64,000 nucleotides of DNA from Aliiroseovarius sp. Z3 (GCF_029105185.1 NZ_JAFMZK010000003.1:186001-250000); one strand, 5' to 3'; counted from the stretch's first letter, positions 36,781-46,580 are shown. Notes: generated by a model not told the origin, from the sequence alone. Translations and numbers: made by a program.

Positions 36781-37504
36781 GATTGTGCTGGATACAGAAA
36801 CCACGGGGTTTGACCCGGATGGCGGCGACCGGATCGTCGAAATCGGGTGTCTTGAGCTTTACAACCACATGCCCACGGGCAAGACCTTTCACCAATACAT
36901 CAACCCGGAACGTGACATGCCGGAGGAGGCATTCGGGGTGCATGGGATTGGCCCCGACCTGCTTTTGAACCCACGCGCCGCGCAAGCAGGCGAGGTCACG
37001 TTAAAAGACAAGCCGGTGTTCAAACTGATTGGTCAAGCCTTTCTGGACTTCGTTGGCGATGCGCGTCTGGTCATCCACAATGCCAGCTTTGACATGAAGT
37101 TCCTGAATGCCGAATTGAAATGGATGGGCCTTCCGACACTTCCATGGGAGCAGGCCACCGACACGCTTGCCATCGCACGCAAGAAATTCCCGGGGGCACC
37201 GGCCTCACTGGATGCCTTGTGCCGACGATTTGGCATCGACAACTCATCCCGTACGTTGCACGGCGCGCTCTTGGATAGTGAAATTCTGGCCGAAGTGTAT
37301 CTGGAGCTGATTGGGGGTCGCCAGCCTGACCTTGTGCTGGCACCGGATCAGGGTGCCTCGGCCGGGTCAGGTGCTGGTGGGGCATGGCGCCCGACACAAC
37401 GCCCGACCCCCTTGCCCAGCCGGATCAGCAAAGAAGAAGCCGCCGCCCATGACGCTTTCGTTGAAAAGCTGGGCGACGGCGCTGTTTGGAAATCTTATAG
37501 CTAA
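36773..37504 (+). CDS. dnaQ: DNA polymerase III epsilon subunit (proofreading exonuclease)
   Basis: A 243-residue DEDD 3'-5' exonuclease of the replicase core. Exo I is [10 protein letters not shown] with D7 and E9, Exo [13 protein letters not shown] with its Asp, and Exo [14 protein letters not shown] with His and Asp. The C-terminal part (about 185-243) is proline-rich then helical, as needed to bind the alpha subunit. Eight bases of overlap with coaE; 14 bases separate it from the convergent secB. Confidence 0.95.
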   Translation: MREIVLDTETTGFDPDGGDRIVEIGCLELYNHMPTGKTFHQYINPERDMPEEAFGVHGIGPDLLLNPRAAQAGEVTLKDKPVFKLIGQAFLDFVGDARLVIHNASFDMKFLNAELKWMGLPTLPWEQATDTLAIARKKFPGAPASLDALCRRFGIDNSSRTLHGALLDSEILAEVYLELIGGRQPDLVLAPDQGASAGSGAGGAWRPTQRPTPLPSRISKEEAAAHDAFVEKLGDGAVWKSYS

Positions 37505-37518
37505 CGGGGCCAGCTGGA

Positions 37519-38010
37519 TCAGTTGACCTTTGCGCCTTCCTGTTCGGCGGCAACACGGCGTTCGATCTCGTGGCGATACAGCGCAAGGAAATCGACGGTA
37601 TCCAGATTCAGCGACGGGAAGCCGCCGTCGCGGGTCACGTCAGCCACGATGCGGCGCACGAAGGGGAACAACATGCGCGGGCATTCGATCATCAGAAACG
37701 GGTGCATCTGATCGTCTGGAACATTTTCGACCTGAAAAATACCAGCATATTCCAGTTCCATCAGGAACAGTTGCTCGCCACCGTTCTTGTTCTTCGATCC
37801 AATCGTGTATTTCGAGATCACTTCGAACTGGTTGTCAGCCGGGCGCTTCTTTGCGTCCAGAGCAACTTCGACATTGATGTCAGGCTGAACCTCACCCTGA
37901 ACACCTTTCTGGGCCAGAATGTTTTCGAACGACATGTCGCGGATGAATTGGCCCAGAACCTGCATCTTGGGCTGGACGGGGGCGGTTTGTGCTTTGGCTT
38001 CCTCGGCCAT
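37519..38010 (-). CDS. secB: Protein export chaperone SecB
   Basis: A 163-residue tetrameric chaperone that holds preproteins for SecA. The GQFIRDMSFENI start, YAGIFQVENVPDDQMHPFLMIECPRMLFPF (read in two pieces) and VTRDGGFPSLNLDTVDFLALY motifs are present. The start at 38010 (MAEEAKAQ) follows GGAGAAGATC. It is divergent from idi with 103 bases between; secA lies 23 kb away in the window. Confidence 0.96.
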   Translation of the reverse strand: MAEEAKAQTAPVQPKMQVLGQFIRDMSFENILAQKGVQGEVQPDINVEVALDAKKRPADNQFEVISKYTIGSKNKNGGEQLFLMELEYAGIFQVENVPDDQMHPFLMIECPRMLFPFVRRIVADVTRDGGFPSLNLDTVDFLALYRHEIERRVAAEQEGAKVN

Positions 38011-38113
38011 GATCTTCTCCTTCGGGAAAAACTGTTGGCATGTGCTTACCACCTTGCCCCGGCACCCTCAACAAGGGGTTTTCCAGCGCCCGGTTTGGCG
38101 GTATCTGGGCGCT

Positions 38114-38635
38114 ATGACTGATATGATCCCCGCCTGGATAGACGGCACACTGACCCCTGTTGAAAAAATTCAGGCCCATGTGGATGGCGTGAAACACAAA
38201 GCCGTGTCGGTATTTTTGTTTCACGCGGGCAAGGTGTTGATCCAGCAACGGGCGGCAGGCAAGTATCATACCCCCAACAGATGGGCGAACAGTTGCTGCA
38301 CCCATCCGCATTGGGATGAAGAACCGCGCGATTGCGCGATCCGACGTCTGGAAGAAGAGCTGGGGATCACCGGGGTTCACCCCAAATGGGTCGAGCAGTT
38401 GGAATATCGCGCCGACGTTGGCGGCGGGCTGATCGAGCACGAGGTGGTCGACATGTTCGTCATTCACGCCGACGAGATGCCACAGATCACCCTGAACCCG
38501 TCAGAGGTGCAAGCGGTGCGGTGGCTTGACCGGGTGACGCTGGAACAGAAAATCGCCGAAACCCCCGACGCGTTCACGCCGTGGCTGAAAATCTATATGT
38601 CCAGACACGCAAGCTCAGTGTTTGGTCCAGCCTGA
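38114..38635 (+). CDS. idi: Isopentenyl-diphosphate delta-isomerase, type I
   Basis: A 173-residue Nudix-fold enzyme interconverting IPP and DMAPP for isoprenoids. The catalytic cysteine is in NRWANSCCTHPHW and the glutamate in RRLEEELGI; VSVFLFHAGKVLIQQRA is the first core strand. The ATG at 38114 (MTDMIPAWIDG) starts beyond a long open frame that overlaps secB. The 3' end overlaps the convergent fxsA-like gene by 21 bases. Only certain bacteria, including Rhodobacterales, carry type I. Confidence 0.93.
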   Translation: MTDMIPAWIDGTLTPVEKIQAHVDGVKHKAVSVFLFHAGKVLIQQRAAGKYHTPNRWANSCCTHPHWDEEPRDCAIRRLEEELGITGVHPKWVEQLEYRADVGGGLIEHEVVDMFVIHADEMPQITLNPSEVQAVRWLDRVTLEQKIAETPDAFTPWLKIYMSRHASSVFGPA

Positions 38636-39118
38636 AGGGCCTTCCACCCCCGGATGGGTCGGGCGTTTTTCCGGCGTCACATCGGTGAAATCGCCATCAA
38701 TCACGTCATCCTCGGGGTGTTGGGGGCGCCGCGCATCATGCGGCCCCTGCTGTCCCATCGTGAAGGTCTGCACCTGAATGCGCGACCGCGCCCAGTTGTA
38801 AACCGCGCGACGCACGGCTGGGATCAACAGCGCAAATCCCACGAAGTCGGTAAAGAAGCCCGGTGTCAAAAGCAGCGCGCCGGAAAACAGGATCATCGCG
38901 CCATGGGCCAACGGTTCGGTCGGATCGTTCAACTGACCGAAGCTTTCACGCAGTTGTGACAGCGCCAAGGCCCCCTGCGCGCGCATCAATTGTGTGCCGA
39001 CAACGGCGGTCAAAACAACGATGGCAAGCGTTGGCCACAAGCCGATTGCGCCCCCAACTTGGATGAACAGGGCGATCTCGATCAGCGGAACCGCAATGAA
39101 CAGCGCAAAAAGCCACAT
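38615..39118 (-). CDS. FxsA-family membrane protein
   Basis: A 167-residue protein with three or four hydrophobic helices. MWLFALFIAVPLIEIALFIQVG at the start and GAMILFSGALLLTPGFFTD with LLIPAVRRAV near 100 are the FxsA signatures. FxsA of Escherichia coli relieves exclusion of phage T7 by F; its normal role is unclear. The C-terminal tail is hydrophilic, with HDARRPQHPEDDVIDGDFTDV. The ATG at 39118 has AGGAG nine bases upstream. Divergent from the Tim44-like gene. Confidence 0.88.
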   Translation of the reverse strand: MWLFALFIAVPLIEIALFIQVGGAIGLWPTLAIVVLTAVVGTQLMRAQGALALSQLRESFGQLNDPTEPLAHGAMILFSGALLLTPGFFTDFVGFALLIPAVRRAVYNWARSRIQVQTFTMGQQGPHDARRPQHPEDDVIDGDFTDVTPEKRPTHPGVEGPSGWTKH

Positions 39119-39223
39119 AAGGCATGTCTCCTTTTCATTTCGAACGGTGGACTTGGCCCCGCTCAGCACCTACATATGTCTCCGGTTGACGCGTTTCCAT
39201 ATCGCGCTTGAAAAGAGGTATAA

Positions 39224-39883
39224 ATGAGCTCATCCCTGATCCAGCTTCTGGTGCTTGCCGGAATTGCCCTGTTTCTGATTTTGTGCCTGCGCGATGTGCT
39301 TGGAACGCGTGAAGGGTTCGAAAAGCCCGTGGTCACGCGAAAGGACGATCGTCGCCTTGGCCGCGACCAGCTTGAGGTGATCGAAGGTGGCCCGGACAGC
39401 GACATCACCGACCATGTGCCCGAAGGCAGTGCCGCCGCCCACGCCCTGGCCGCGATGAAGGGGGCAGAGCCGAGCTTCAGTGTCAGCGAATTTCTGGGCG
39501 GCGCGCGCGGTGCCTATGAGATGATCCTGATGGGGTTCGAGGCCGGGGACATGGCCCAGATCAAACCGTTCCTTGCCGACGATGTATACGAGACCTTCGC
39601 ATCCGTCATCGAGGCGCGTGAAAACAAGGGCCTGACCGTCGAAGCCAAATTCGTCGGCCTGCGCGAGATGAAGCTTGTGGACGCTGCCTATGACCCCGAC
39701 ACCGGCGAAGGCGAAGTGACCGTGCGCTTTATCGGCGAGCTGACCTCGGTCGTGCGCGACAAGGGTGGCGATGTTATCGAAGGCAACCCCAACGAGGTGA
39801 AGCGCCAGAAAGATGTCTGGACCTTTGCCCGCATCATGGGTTCGGACAACCCGAACTGGCAGCTTGTCGCCACGGGTGGATGA
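39224..39883 (+). CDS. Tim44/TimA-like domain protein
   Basis: A 219-residue protein with an N-terminal membrane anchor (IQLLVLAGIALFLILCL, residues 6-22), a charged linker, and a C-terminal Tim44-like domain starting near 85 (SVSEFLGGARGAYEMIL, then FLADDVYETFASVIEAREN). Alphaproteobacterial TimA is the presumed ancestor of mitochondrial Tim44; its bacterial task is not settled. ATG at 39224 follows AAGAGGT. It overlaps mltA by four bases (ATGA), so the two form an operon with the Smr gene. Confidence 0.88.
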   Translation: MSSSLIQLLVLAGIALFLILCLRDVLGTREGFEKPVVTRKDDRRLGRDQLEVIEGGPDSDITDHVPEGSAAAHALAAMKGAEPSFSVSEFLGGARGAYEMILMGFEAGDMAQIKPFLADDVYETFASVIEARENKGLTVEAKFVGLREMKLVDAAYDPDTGEGEVTVRFIGELTSVVRDKGGDVIEGNPNEVKRQKDVWTFARIMGSDNPNWQLVATGG

Positions 39884-40911
39884 TGCTTCGGGGGCTGGCA
39901 CTTGCGCTGGCCCTTTTGGGCACGCCCGTATTGGCCGGGTTGGATCACGCCGACATCACGATCTTGTCTTTTGACGACCTGGATGGTTGGGACCGTGACA
40001 ACCACCAGGAAGCGCTGGCGGTATTTCTGGATACATGCCGCGATCTGGACGATCCGCAATGGCGGCCCATTTGTGCGCTGGCCGCGCAGCAGGACGACGG
40101 CAAAACCTTTTTCGAACTGTTCTTTCGCCCCGTCCTGATCGAAGACGGGAACGCGCCGCTGTTCACCGCCTATTACGAACCCGAAATCCGCGGTTCGCGC
40201 ACGCAATCGCTCAGGTATCGGTATCCGGTCTATCGAAAACCGCCAGAACTGAAATCGGGTGATGTCTGGTTGTCGCGGCGTGAGATCGAGGAAGGCGGCG
40301 CCCTTCAGGGGCGCGGGCTTGAAATTGCCTGGGTGGAAGACCCGGTCGAGCTTCAGTTTCTGCAAATTCAGGGATCCGGGCGTATTCGATTGGCGGAAGG
40401 CGGCACCATCCGGTTGGGCTATGGCGGTTCGAACGGCCATAACTTCATGTCGCTCGGCAACGAGCTTGTGCGGCAAGGGATCTATAACGAACATCAGGTT
40501 TCCCAGAAGGTCATTCAGAACTGGGTCAGGCGCAATCCCGAGGCCGGGCGCGAACTGCTTGTGTCGAACCCATCCTATGTATTTTTCCGGGTGATCGGAA
40601 ACGTCTCGGCGCATAAGGGACCGTTGGGGGCGATGAACCGTTCGATCACCGCGCATAGGTCCGTCGCTGTAGATCCAGTGTACACCGCGCTGGGCGCACC
40701 GGTCTGGATAGAGAAAAAAGGCAAAGAACCATTCAATCGTCTGATGATCGCACAAGATACGGGATCACGGGTTAAGGGCGCGCAGCGCGCCGATATCTTC
40801 TGGGGCACGGGCGAGCGCGCCGGGCGGCTGGCCGGACAAATTCGTGATGACGGGCGCATGGTCGTGCTGCTTCCAATCCAGCGCGCCTTTTCCATGCTGC
40901 CCGAGGAATAG
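39880..40911 (+). CDS. mltA: Membrane-bound lytic murein transglycosylase A
   Basis: A 343-residue exported enzyme that cuts the glycan strands of peptidoglycan. A signal peptide (MMLRGLALALALLGTPVLAG) opens it; LFTAYYEPEIRGS, LQIQGSGRIRL and GAMNRSITAHRSVA follow. The C-terminal 3D domain has LMIAQDTGSRVKGAQRADIF with the catalytic aspartates. No lipobox cysteine is seen, so it may be periplasmic rather than outer-membrane anchored. Two bases separate it from the Smr gene. Confidence 0.95.
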   Translation: MMLRGLALALALLGTPVLAGLDHADITILSFDDLDGWDRDNHQEALAVFLDTCRDLDDPQWRPICALAAQQDDGKTFFELFFRPVLIEDGNAPLFTAYYEPEIRGSRTQSLRYRYPVYRKPPELKSGDVWLSRREIEEGGALQGRGLEIAWVEDPVELQFLQIQGSGRIRLAEGGTIRLGYGGSNGHNFMSLGNELVRQGIYNEHQVSQKVIQNWVRRNPEAGRELLVSNPSYVFFRVIGNVSAHKGPLGAMNRSITAHRSVAVDPVYTALGAPVWIEKKGKEPFNRLMIAQDTGSRVKGAQRADIFWGTGERAGRLAGQIRDDGRMVVLLPIQRAFSMLPEE

Positions 40912-40913
40912 AA

Positions 40914-41507
40914 ATGGCCCGCCGCCCCAGACATCTAAGCGCCGAGGACAAGGCGTTGTGGAAAAAGGTGGCGGACAGCACCGAACGGATGCACACCGCC
41001 CGACCGCTGGCCGACCTGCCTGCGCTGACCGCCGCCCCACCGAAAGAACGACAGCCGAAGGTGCGCCATCCGGCGTTTCAGGTTGGGCAGAATGCCAAAC
41101 CATCCGCCCCGCCGCACAATTTGGCGCCGTCTTTGTCCAACAGCGTCGCCAGCCAGCCGCTGGCGATGGATCGCAAGACATTTGGCAAGATGAAAAAGGG
41201 GCGTCTGGCGCCGGAAGCGCGAATTGATTTGCACGGAATGACCATCGCACAGGCTCACCCCATGCTGATACGGTTCATCCTCGATGCTGCTGCTGCTGAT
41301 CGTCGGCTGGTTCTGGTGATCACCGGCAAGGGCAAGCATCGTGATGATGGTGGACCTATCCCGGTGCGTCACGGCGTATTGCGCCATCAGGTGCCACACT
41401 GGTTGAAGACAGAACCCCTGCGCCAGCATGTGCTTCAAATGTCCGAGGCGCATCTGAAGCATGGGGGGCAAGGGGCGTATTATGTCTATCTGCGAAGGCG
41501 CCGCTGA
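40914..41507 (+). CDS. Smr domain protein
   Basis: A 197-residue protein: a low-complexity basic and proline-rich N-terminal half (to about residue 90), then a Smr domain with RIDLHGMTIAQAHPML, LVLVITGKGKH, and GPIPVRHGVLRHQVPHWL. Smr domains are nicking endonucleases or nucleic-acid binders in MutS2 and in stand-alone bacterial proteins. It is the last gene of the timA-mltA-smr run and ends 3 bases before a convergent gene. Confidence 0.88.
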   Translation: MARRPRHLSAEDKALWKKVADSTERMHTARPLADLPALTAAPPKERQPKVRHPAFQVGQNAKPSAPPHNLAPSLSNSVASQPLAMDRKTFGKMKKGRLAPEARIDLHGMTIAQAHPMLIRFILDAAAADRRLVLVITGKGKHRDDGGPIPVRHGVLRHQVPHWLKTEPLRQHVLQMSEAHLKHGGQGAYYVYLRRRR

Positions 41508-41510
41508 CGG

Positions 41511-42605
41511 CTATTGCGTAATCGGCGTCACGATCAGGCGCGTTGCGTTTTGGACCACCAACACGGTTCCCGGAATAAGCCCAACCCGCGTGGACGGGTC
41601 GCCACCATAGGACGCACCCAAATCAGGCACCCCCTGCAGCAGGCGCAGAAAGGACGGTGACGCCAATGCGGTCGTGTGGTCGATCTTGCCGTCACTGAAC
41701 GCCGAAATATCGACCATGGTCACATCCAGGGCGGCCAGCTTCTGAACATCTGTTGTGTTCCCCAATCGTGCAGCTTGCCCGGTCAGGCCGGCTGACAGGC
41801 GTAGCGCGATGTCGCGGGTCGATGTGAAGATATAGAACGGTTGAGGCAGCTTGCCGATCCGATCCGCCTGCGCGCGGAAGACGTCGATATCAATGTCGGG
41901 CGAGATCAGGATAACGCCGCTGATTTTGCGCAAACCGCTTTGGCCGTCCGCGATGGTCATCTGCCGCATCGTTTCCATTGCCAGCAGTGCACCCATCGAA
42001 TGTCCGACCAGCAGGATTTCGTCGGCACCTGCTTCCGAGACGGCCCGGATGGTTGCCTCTAGCCCATCGCGTGCGATCAGCATTGAATCTCGGTCATACC
42101 CATATCCCAGCGGATGTCCGGCGCTGGGCCAGGAATAGTGGACCGGCAAAAACGGCAAATCCAAATCTTCGGAAATCTGAGCGAACCGGTACAGACCTTC
42201 CGCGAACGTGTTGTTGAACCCATGCACGAATATGATGGCCGTACGCTGCTCGGCCCGCCTGTGGGCCAGTTCTCCACGCAGTGCCGTGCGGAACGTGCCC
42301 TGTGTTGTTAGTGGCTGGAAGCTGTCCAACAGGAAATGCTTGTTGGGATCCGGCGTCTTGCGGCGTGGCCATTCGATGCTGCCTGGTTCGCGGTCGCGCG
42401 GAACCGAAACATCATATCGACCGAAGATCAGCTGGCGACTGCGACTGCCGCTGGGTATACCCTGCGCGTCCATCTCGCGCGTTGTGCCGACATATATACG
42501 CTGCAAATCACCGGTTTGGGCGGCCTTATCAAAAAGCGTGATCGTCCCGCGCGGCGCGCAGGAGGCAAGCAGCAAGACAATGACAAGATGATGAACAATC
42601 CGCAC
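41511..42605 (-). CDS. Alpha/beta hydrolase lipoprotein (DUF900-type)
   Basis: A 364-residue protein with a signal sequence and lipobox (VLLLASCAP) and an alpha/beta hydrolase domain of the DUF900 kind: FVHGFNNTFAEG near 130, FLPVHYSWPSAG, and the nucleophile elbow LVGHSMGAL near 207. The GTG at 42605 is favoured by GAGGAG six bases upstream; the longer frame starts at 42629 and would bury the signal peptide. Substrate unknown. It probably faces the periplasm. Confidence 0.85.
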   Translation of the reverse strand: MRIVHHLVIVLLLASCAPRGTITLFDKAAQTGDLQRIYVGTTREMDAQGIPSGSRSRQLIFGRYDVSVPRDREPGSIEWPRRKTPDPNKHFLLDSFQPLTTQGTFRTALRGELAHRRAEQRTAIIFVHGFNNTFAEGLYRFAQISEDLDLPFLPVHYSWPSAGHPLGYGYDRDSMLIARDGLEATIRAVSEAGADEILLVGHSMGALLAMETMRQMTIADGQSGLRKISGVILISPDIDIDVFRAQADRIGKLPQPFYIFTSTRDIALRLSAGLTGQAARLGNTTDVQKLAALDVTMVDISAFSDGKIDHTTALASPSFLRLLQGVPDLGASYGGDPSTRVGLIPGTVLVVQNATRLIVTPITQ

Positions 42606-42662
42606 GTATGACTCCTCGGGCTTCGCCATTGGATACCCGAGGATTCACCGTCTGCATAGACA

Positions 42663-43970
42663 TCAAAGCATGTAGCGGCTCACATCTGTCGCGGTCATCA
42701 GCTCTCCGAGGTTCTGATCCACGAATGCTTTATCGACCACCACCGTGTCGCCCGCGCGATCCGGGGCGGTAAAGCTAAGCTCTTCGAACACGCGTTCCAG
42801 CACGGTATAAAGGCGGCGCGCGCCGATATTTTCGACGCTCTGGTTGACCTCGGCGGCGATGCTGGCCAGCGCGGCGATGCCGTTTTCAGTGAACTCGACC
42901 GTGACCTCCTCGGTGTTCATCAGGGCCGTATACTGACGCGTCAGCGCATTGTCGGTTTCGGTCAGGATGCGCACGAAATCCTCTTCTGTCAGCGCACGAA
43001 GCTCGACCCGGATGGGCAGCCGGCCCTGAAGCTCGGGCAGCAGATCTGACGGCTTGGCCACATGAAACGCGCCTGAGGCGATGAACAGGATATGGTCTGT
43101 TTTCACCGGCCCGTGCTTGGTCGACACGGTTGTGCCTTCGATCAGTGGCAACAGGTCGCGCTGCACGCCTTCGCGGCTGACATCGGCGCCGCGCGCATCC
43201 GACTTTGCGCAAACCTTGTCGATCTCGTCCAGAAAGACGATGCCATTCTGTTCGACCGCTTCAAGGGCCGCACGGGTCACGGTTTCGTCGTCCAACAGCT
43301 TGTCAGCTTCGTCCGAGATCAGAATGTCATAGCTGTCGCGCACGGTCATTTTCTTCTTAACGGTGCGCTGCCCGAAGGTCTTGCCGAACATGTCGCCAAG
43401 GTTCAGCATCCCCATGCCCTGCCCCGGCTGACCGGGCACATCGAACATCTGCATGGGGTTGGAGTTTTCGGCAATGTTCAGCTCGACCTCATGGTCGTCC
43501 AGCTCGCCCGCGCGCAGCTTCTTGCGGAACATCTCGCGCGTGTTTTCGCGCGCGTCGGTGCCGGCGATGGCTTCGATCACCCGGTCTTCAGCAGCGGTTT
43601 CGGCGCGGGCTTTCACATCCTCGCGCATGTGTTCACGGGTCTGCATAATTGCGGCATCCACCAGATCGCGTACGATCTGCTCCACATCGCGCCCGACATA
43701 GCCAACCTCGGTGAATTTTGTCGCTTCGACCTTGATAAAAGGCGCGCGGGCGAGTTTTGCCAACCGGCGGCTGATCTCGGTTTTCCCGACGCCGGTCGGG
43801 CCGATCATCAGGATGTTTTTCGGATACACTTCATCGCGCAGATCATCTGACAGCTGCTTGCGCCGCCAACGGTTGCGCAAAGCCACGGCGACGGCGCGTT
43901 TCGCGTCTTTCTGCCCAATGATGTAACGATCCAGCTCGCCGACGATTTCGCGGGGGGTCAGGTCGGTCAT
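42663..43970 (-). CDS. hslU: ATP-dependent protease ATPase subunit HslU
   Basis: A 435-residue AAA+ unfoldase, partner of HslV. Start [17 protein letters not shown], then Walker [14 protein letters not shown] near residues 56-68, pore loop VGRDVEQ, FLDEIDK Walker B, and the C-terminal DVSRYML tail that docks into HslV. It overlaps hslV by four bases and is co-transcribed from the hslV promoter region. Confidence 0.97.
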   Translation of the reverse strand: MTDLTPREIVGELDRYIIGQKDAKRAVAVALRNRWRRKQLSDDLRDEVYPKNILMIGPTGVGKTEISRRLAKLARAPFIKVEATKFTEVGYVGRDVEQIVRDLVDAAIMQTREHMREDVKARAETAAEDRVIEAIAGTDARENTREMFRKKLRAGELDDHEVELNIAENSNPMQMFDVPGQPGQGMGMLNLGDMFGKTFGQRTVKKKMTVRDSYDILISDEADKLLDDETVTRAALEAVEQNGIVFLDEIDKVCAKSDARGADVSREGVQRDLLPLIEGTTVSTKHGPVKTDHILFIASGAFHVAKPSDLLPELQGRLPIRVELRALTEEDFVRILTETDNALTRQYTALMNTEEVTVEFTENGIAALASIAAEVNQSVENIGARRLYTVLERVFEELSFTAPDRAGDTVVVDKAFVDQNLGELMTATDVSRYML

Positions 43971-44524
43971 GCGCCGATCTCCTCAACAGTCAAGTTGCCA
44001 TTGGTGTAAACACAGATGTCCGCGGCAATTGCCATCGCCGTGCGGGCCACGGCTTCGGCGTCCATGTCGGTTTCCATCAGGCCACGCGCGGCGGCCAGTG
44101 CGAAATTACCACCCGACCCGATGGCTGCCACATCATGTTCAGGTTCCAGCACATCTCCTGCACCGGTGATAACCAACAGCTCTTTGCCGTCGGTGACGAT
44201 CAGCATGGCTTCGAGCTTCTGAAGATATTTGTCCGTGCGCCAGTCTTTCGCCAGCTCGACCGAGGCGCGGGCCAGCTGCCCCGGCGTTGCCTCCAGCTTT
44301 TTCTCCAGACGTTCAAGCAGGGTGAAGGCATCCGCAGTGGACCCGGCAAACCCTGCCACGACATCAAACCCGCCGGGTGAGAGTTTGCGCACCTTGCGCG
44401 CCGTGCCCTTGATGACGGTTTGGCCCAGACTGACTTGTCCGTCGCCTGCAATCACCACTTTACCACCCCTGCGCACGCCAATGATTGTTGTGCCGTGCCA
44501 ACCGGGAAAATCCGTATCTGCCAT
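43967..44524 (-). CDS. hslV: ATP-dependent protease peptidase subunit HslV
   Basis: A 185-residue proteasome-like peptidase. The catalytic threonine is T12 in [10 protein letters not shown], so an 11-residue propeptide must be removed, longer than the single Met of Escherichia coli. [30 protein letters not shown] and [11 protein letters not shown] are typical. ATG at 44524 (frame open to 44545). First gene of hslVU, with a sigma-70/heat-shock-like promoter upstream. Confidence 0.96.
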   Translation of the reverse strand: MADTDFPGWHGTTIIGVRRGGKVVIAGDGQVSLGQTVIKGTARKVRKLSPGGFDVVAGFAGSTADAFTLLERLEKKLEATPGQLARASVELAKDWRTDKYLQKLEAMLIVTDGKELLVITGAGDVLEPEHDVAAIGSGGNFALAAARGLMETDMDAEAVARTAMAIAADICVYTNGNLTVEEIGA

Positions 44525-44547
44525 GTCGCCTCCGTTAATCTTCACCC

Positions 44548-44576
44548 TATATGGACGCGGGCGGCAGATCAGACAA
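44548..44576 (-). promoter_or_regulatory. Candidate promoter of hslVU, possibly heat-shock type
   Basis: Leftward strand: TTGTCT (44576-44571), 17 bases, CATATA (44553-44548), 24 bases before the hslV start. The CCATAT core at the -10 resembles some RpoH promoters, but the -35 lacks a clear CTTGAA, so sigma factor use is open. Confidence 0.45.
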
Positions 44577-44621
44577 CCACCCCGCCTTGTTCTTCGGCAG
44601 ATCGGGGGCTAGCGTGCGGCT

Positions 44622-45542
44622 ATGCCGGTTGCCAAAATCCTTCGCGTTTATCTTGATCCCGAGCCGTTGCAGCGCGCCCGGCAAGGCGAGTTCAACTTCG
44701 TGAACAGGATTGCGTCGGCGCTTGAAAAGCGCGGGTTTCGGATCGAATACCGCAGGAACAGTGACTTGGAGCGGTTGGCGTCCGCTGCCCGGAACGGGTA
44801 CGCCCTGTTTTTGATGGAAGACCCGCTTCACGACCGCGCGTTGACCATCCGGCGCAGCTATTTCTATCCGTTCTGGCGGATCGAAGCCTCGGCCAAGCGG
44901 TGGGAGTTCGAGGTCGCAAGAAAGGATTTTGATCCCAGTTCGATTGATCCCGATGTCGCCCGTAGCTGGGCAGATGGTTGGCGCAAGTGGCTGTTCAAGG
45001 GTGCGGCTTCACATGTGACGCGCGACGGTCCGATCTATGTGCCGCTTCAAGGTCGGCTGTTGCAGCACCGCAGTTTTCAGGCCGCCAGCCCGGTCGAAAT
45101 GGTCGATCAGGTTGCCACCCGTTTTCCCGATATGCCCGTTCTCGCCACCTTGCACCCGTCTGAAACCTACATGCAGGGCGAACGCGATGCGCTGGATGCG
45201 TTAGGCGCGCGCCATCCAAATCTGACTGTCACCACCGGGCAGATGAACGAAGCCCTTGCCTCCTGCCGTTTCGTGGTGACGCAAAACTCCTCGGCTGCGC
45301 TGTTTGGCTATTTCTTCGCCAAGCCCGCGATGCTTTTTGGGCGGGTCGACTTCCACCACATCGCCGCGAATGTGCACGAGCTGGGCGTGCAAGACGCGTT
45401 TGATGCCGTGCAGAGCATCGCCCCGGATTTCGACCGCTATCTGTATTGGTTCACGATGCGGAATGCCATTCAAGCGGATGCGGATGATTGCGAAGATCAG
45501 ATCCTGCGCACGTTGCGAAAACGCGGTTGGCAGGTGGATTAG
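44622..45542 (+). CDS. KpsS-like (capsule export/biosynthesis) protein, function uncertain
   Basis: A 306-residue cytoplasmic-looking protein without a signal peptide. The middle and C-terminal parts resemble the GT-B/KpsS-LipB fold: IYVPLQGRLLQHRSF as the nucleotide or Kdo-binding strand, ATLHPSETY near 185, and FVVTQNSSAALFGYFFAKPAML near 220 (in two pieces). KpsS-like proteins link Kdo to lipid in capsule assembly, but no other capsule gene is adjacent, so this may be a divergent stand-alone group. It is divergent from hslVU and ends 3 bases before the convergent hemH. Confidence 0.55.
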   Translation: MPVAKILRVYLDPEPLQRARQGEFNFVNRIASALEKRGFRIEYRRNSDLERLASAARNGYALFLMEDPLHDRALTIRRSYFYPFWRIEASAKRWEFEVARKDFDPSSIDPDVARSWADGWRKWLFKGAASHVTRDGPIYVPLQGRLLQHRSFQAASPVEMVDQVATRFPDMPVLATLHPSETYMQGERDALDALGARHPNLTVTTGQMNEALASCRFVVTQNSSAALFGYFFAKPAMLFGRVDFHHIAANVHELGVQDAFDAVQSIAPDFDRYLYWFTMRNAIQADADDCEDQILRTLRKRGWQVD

Positions 45543-45545
45543 AGC

Positions 45546-46580
45546 CTATTCCAGCCAACCCGCAAGGTTGCGTTCGGCCACGCCGAGAAGCGCGTCGATA
45601 TGCGCGTCCTCATCGTTCAGGCAGGGGATGTAGGTGAAGCTTTCACCGCCCGCTTCAATGAAGGCTTCCTGAATCTCTTCCTGAATTTCCTCAAGCGTTT
45701 CGATGCAATCGGCCGAGAAAGCAGGCGCGATTACCGCGATGTTTTTCTTCCCGGCCTTGGCCAGCCGCGCAACCTCTTCCACCGTATAGGGTTTCAACCA
45801 TTCCTCGGGCCCGAACACCGATTGGAACGTGGTGGTGATGTCGTCGTCACCCCAACCCAGCCGCTCTTTCAACAAGCGGGTGCTTTTCTGGCACTGGCAA
45901 TGATAGGGGTCGCCTTGCTGTAAATAGCGCTCGGGCATCCCGTGATAGGACACCACCAGCAGGTCGGGCTTTTTCTCGATCGCCGCATAGTCGCGTTCGA
46001 CCGATTGCGCCAGCGCGTCGACATAGGCGGGATCGTCGAAATAGGGTTCGATGGTGCGGCTGGCGGGCTGCCATGCCTCGTCCATCAACGCGCGGAAGAA
46101 CGCGTCGTTCGCCGTCGCCATCGTGGCCCCCGCATATTGCGGATAAAGCGGGAAGAACAGGATGCGGTCGCAGCCCGCGGCGACCATTTCCCGCACCTTC
46201 GATTTGGTCGACGGGTTGCCATAGCGCATACAGAAATCAGTGACTATTTCTGCACCAAACCGCTTTTCCAGACCGCTGCGCAGCTTTGCGACCTGCTGTT
46301 TGGTGATCGTCATCAAGGGGCTTTCACCCAGCTCTTCGTTCCAGATCGACTTATAGGCCTCGCCCGATGAAAAGGGGCGCTTGGTCAGGATGATGCCTTG
46401 CAGGATCGGCTGCCATTTCCACGCGGGATAGTCGATCACCCGCTTGTCCGACAGAAACTCGCTCAGATAACGGCGCATGGACCAGTAATCATAGCCATCC
46501 GGCGTGCCAAGATTGGCAAACAGGACCCCGACCTTTCGGGCGGGCAGTTTGGGGTGGTCGGCTGGCTTCTTCATGTTCAT
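45546..46580 (-). CDS. hemH: Ferrochelatase
   Basis: A 344-residue enzyme inserting Fe2+ into protoporphyrin IX, the last heme step. VGVLFANLGTPDG, the proton-accepting His in VVSYHGMPERY, the conserved FQSVFGPEEWLKPYT and the acidic IAPAFSADCIETLEEI are all visible. The ATG at 46580 has GGAG seven bases upstream; the frame extends to 46610. Product of hemJ would be its substrate, though the genes are 11 kb apart. Confidence 0.95.
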   Translation of the reverse strand: MNMKKPADHPKLPARKVGVLFANLGTPDGYDYWSMRRYLSEFLSDKRVIDYPAWKWQPILQGIILTKRPFSSGEAYKSIWNEELGESPLMTITKQQVAKLRSGLEKRFGAEIVTDFCMRYGNPSTKSKVREMVAAGCDRILFFPLYPQYAGATMATANDAFFRALMDEAWQPASRTIEPYFDDPAYVDALAQSVERDYAAIEKKPDLLVVSYHGMPERYLQQGDPYHCQCQKSTRLLKERLGWGDDDITTTFQSVFGPEEWLKPYTVEEVARLAKAGKKNIAVIAPAFSADCIETLEEIQEEIQEAFIEAGGESFTYIPCLNDEDAHIDALLGVAERNLAGWLE

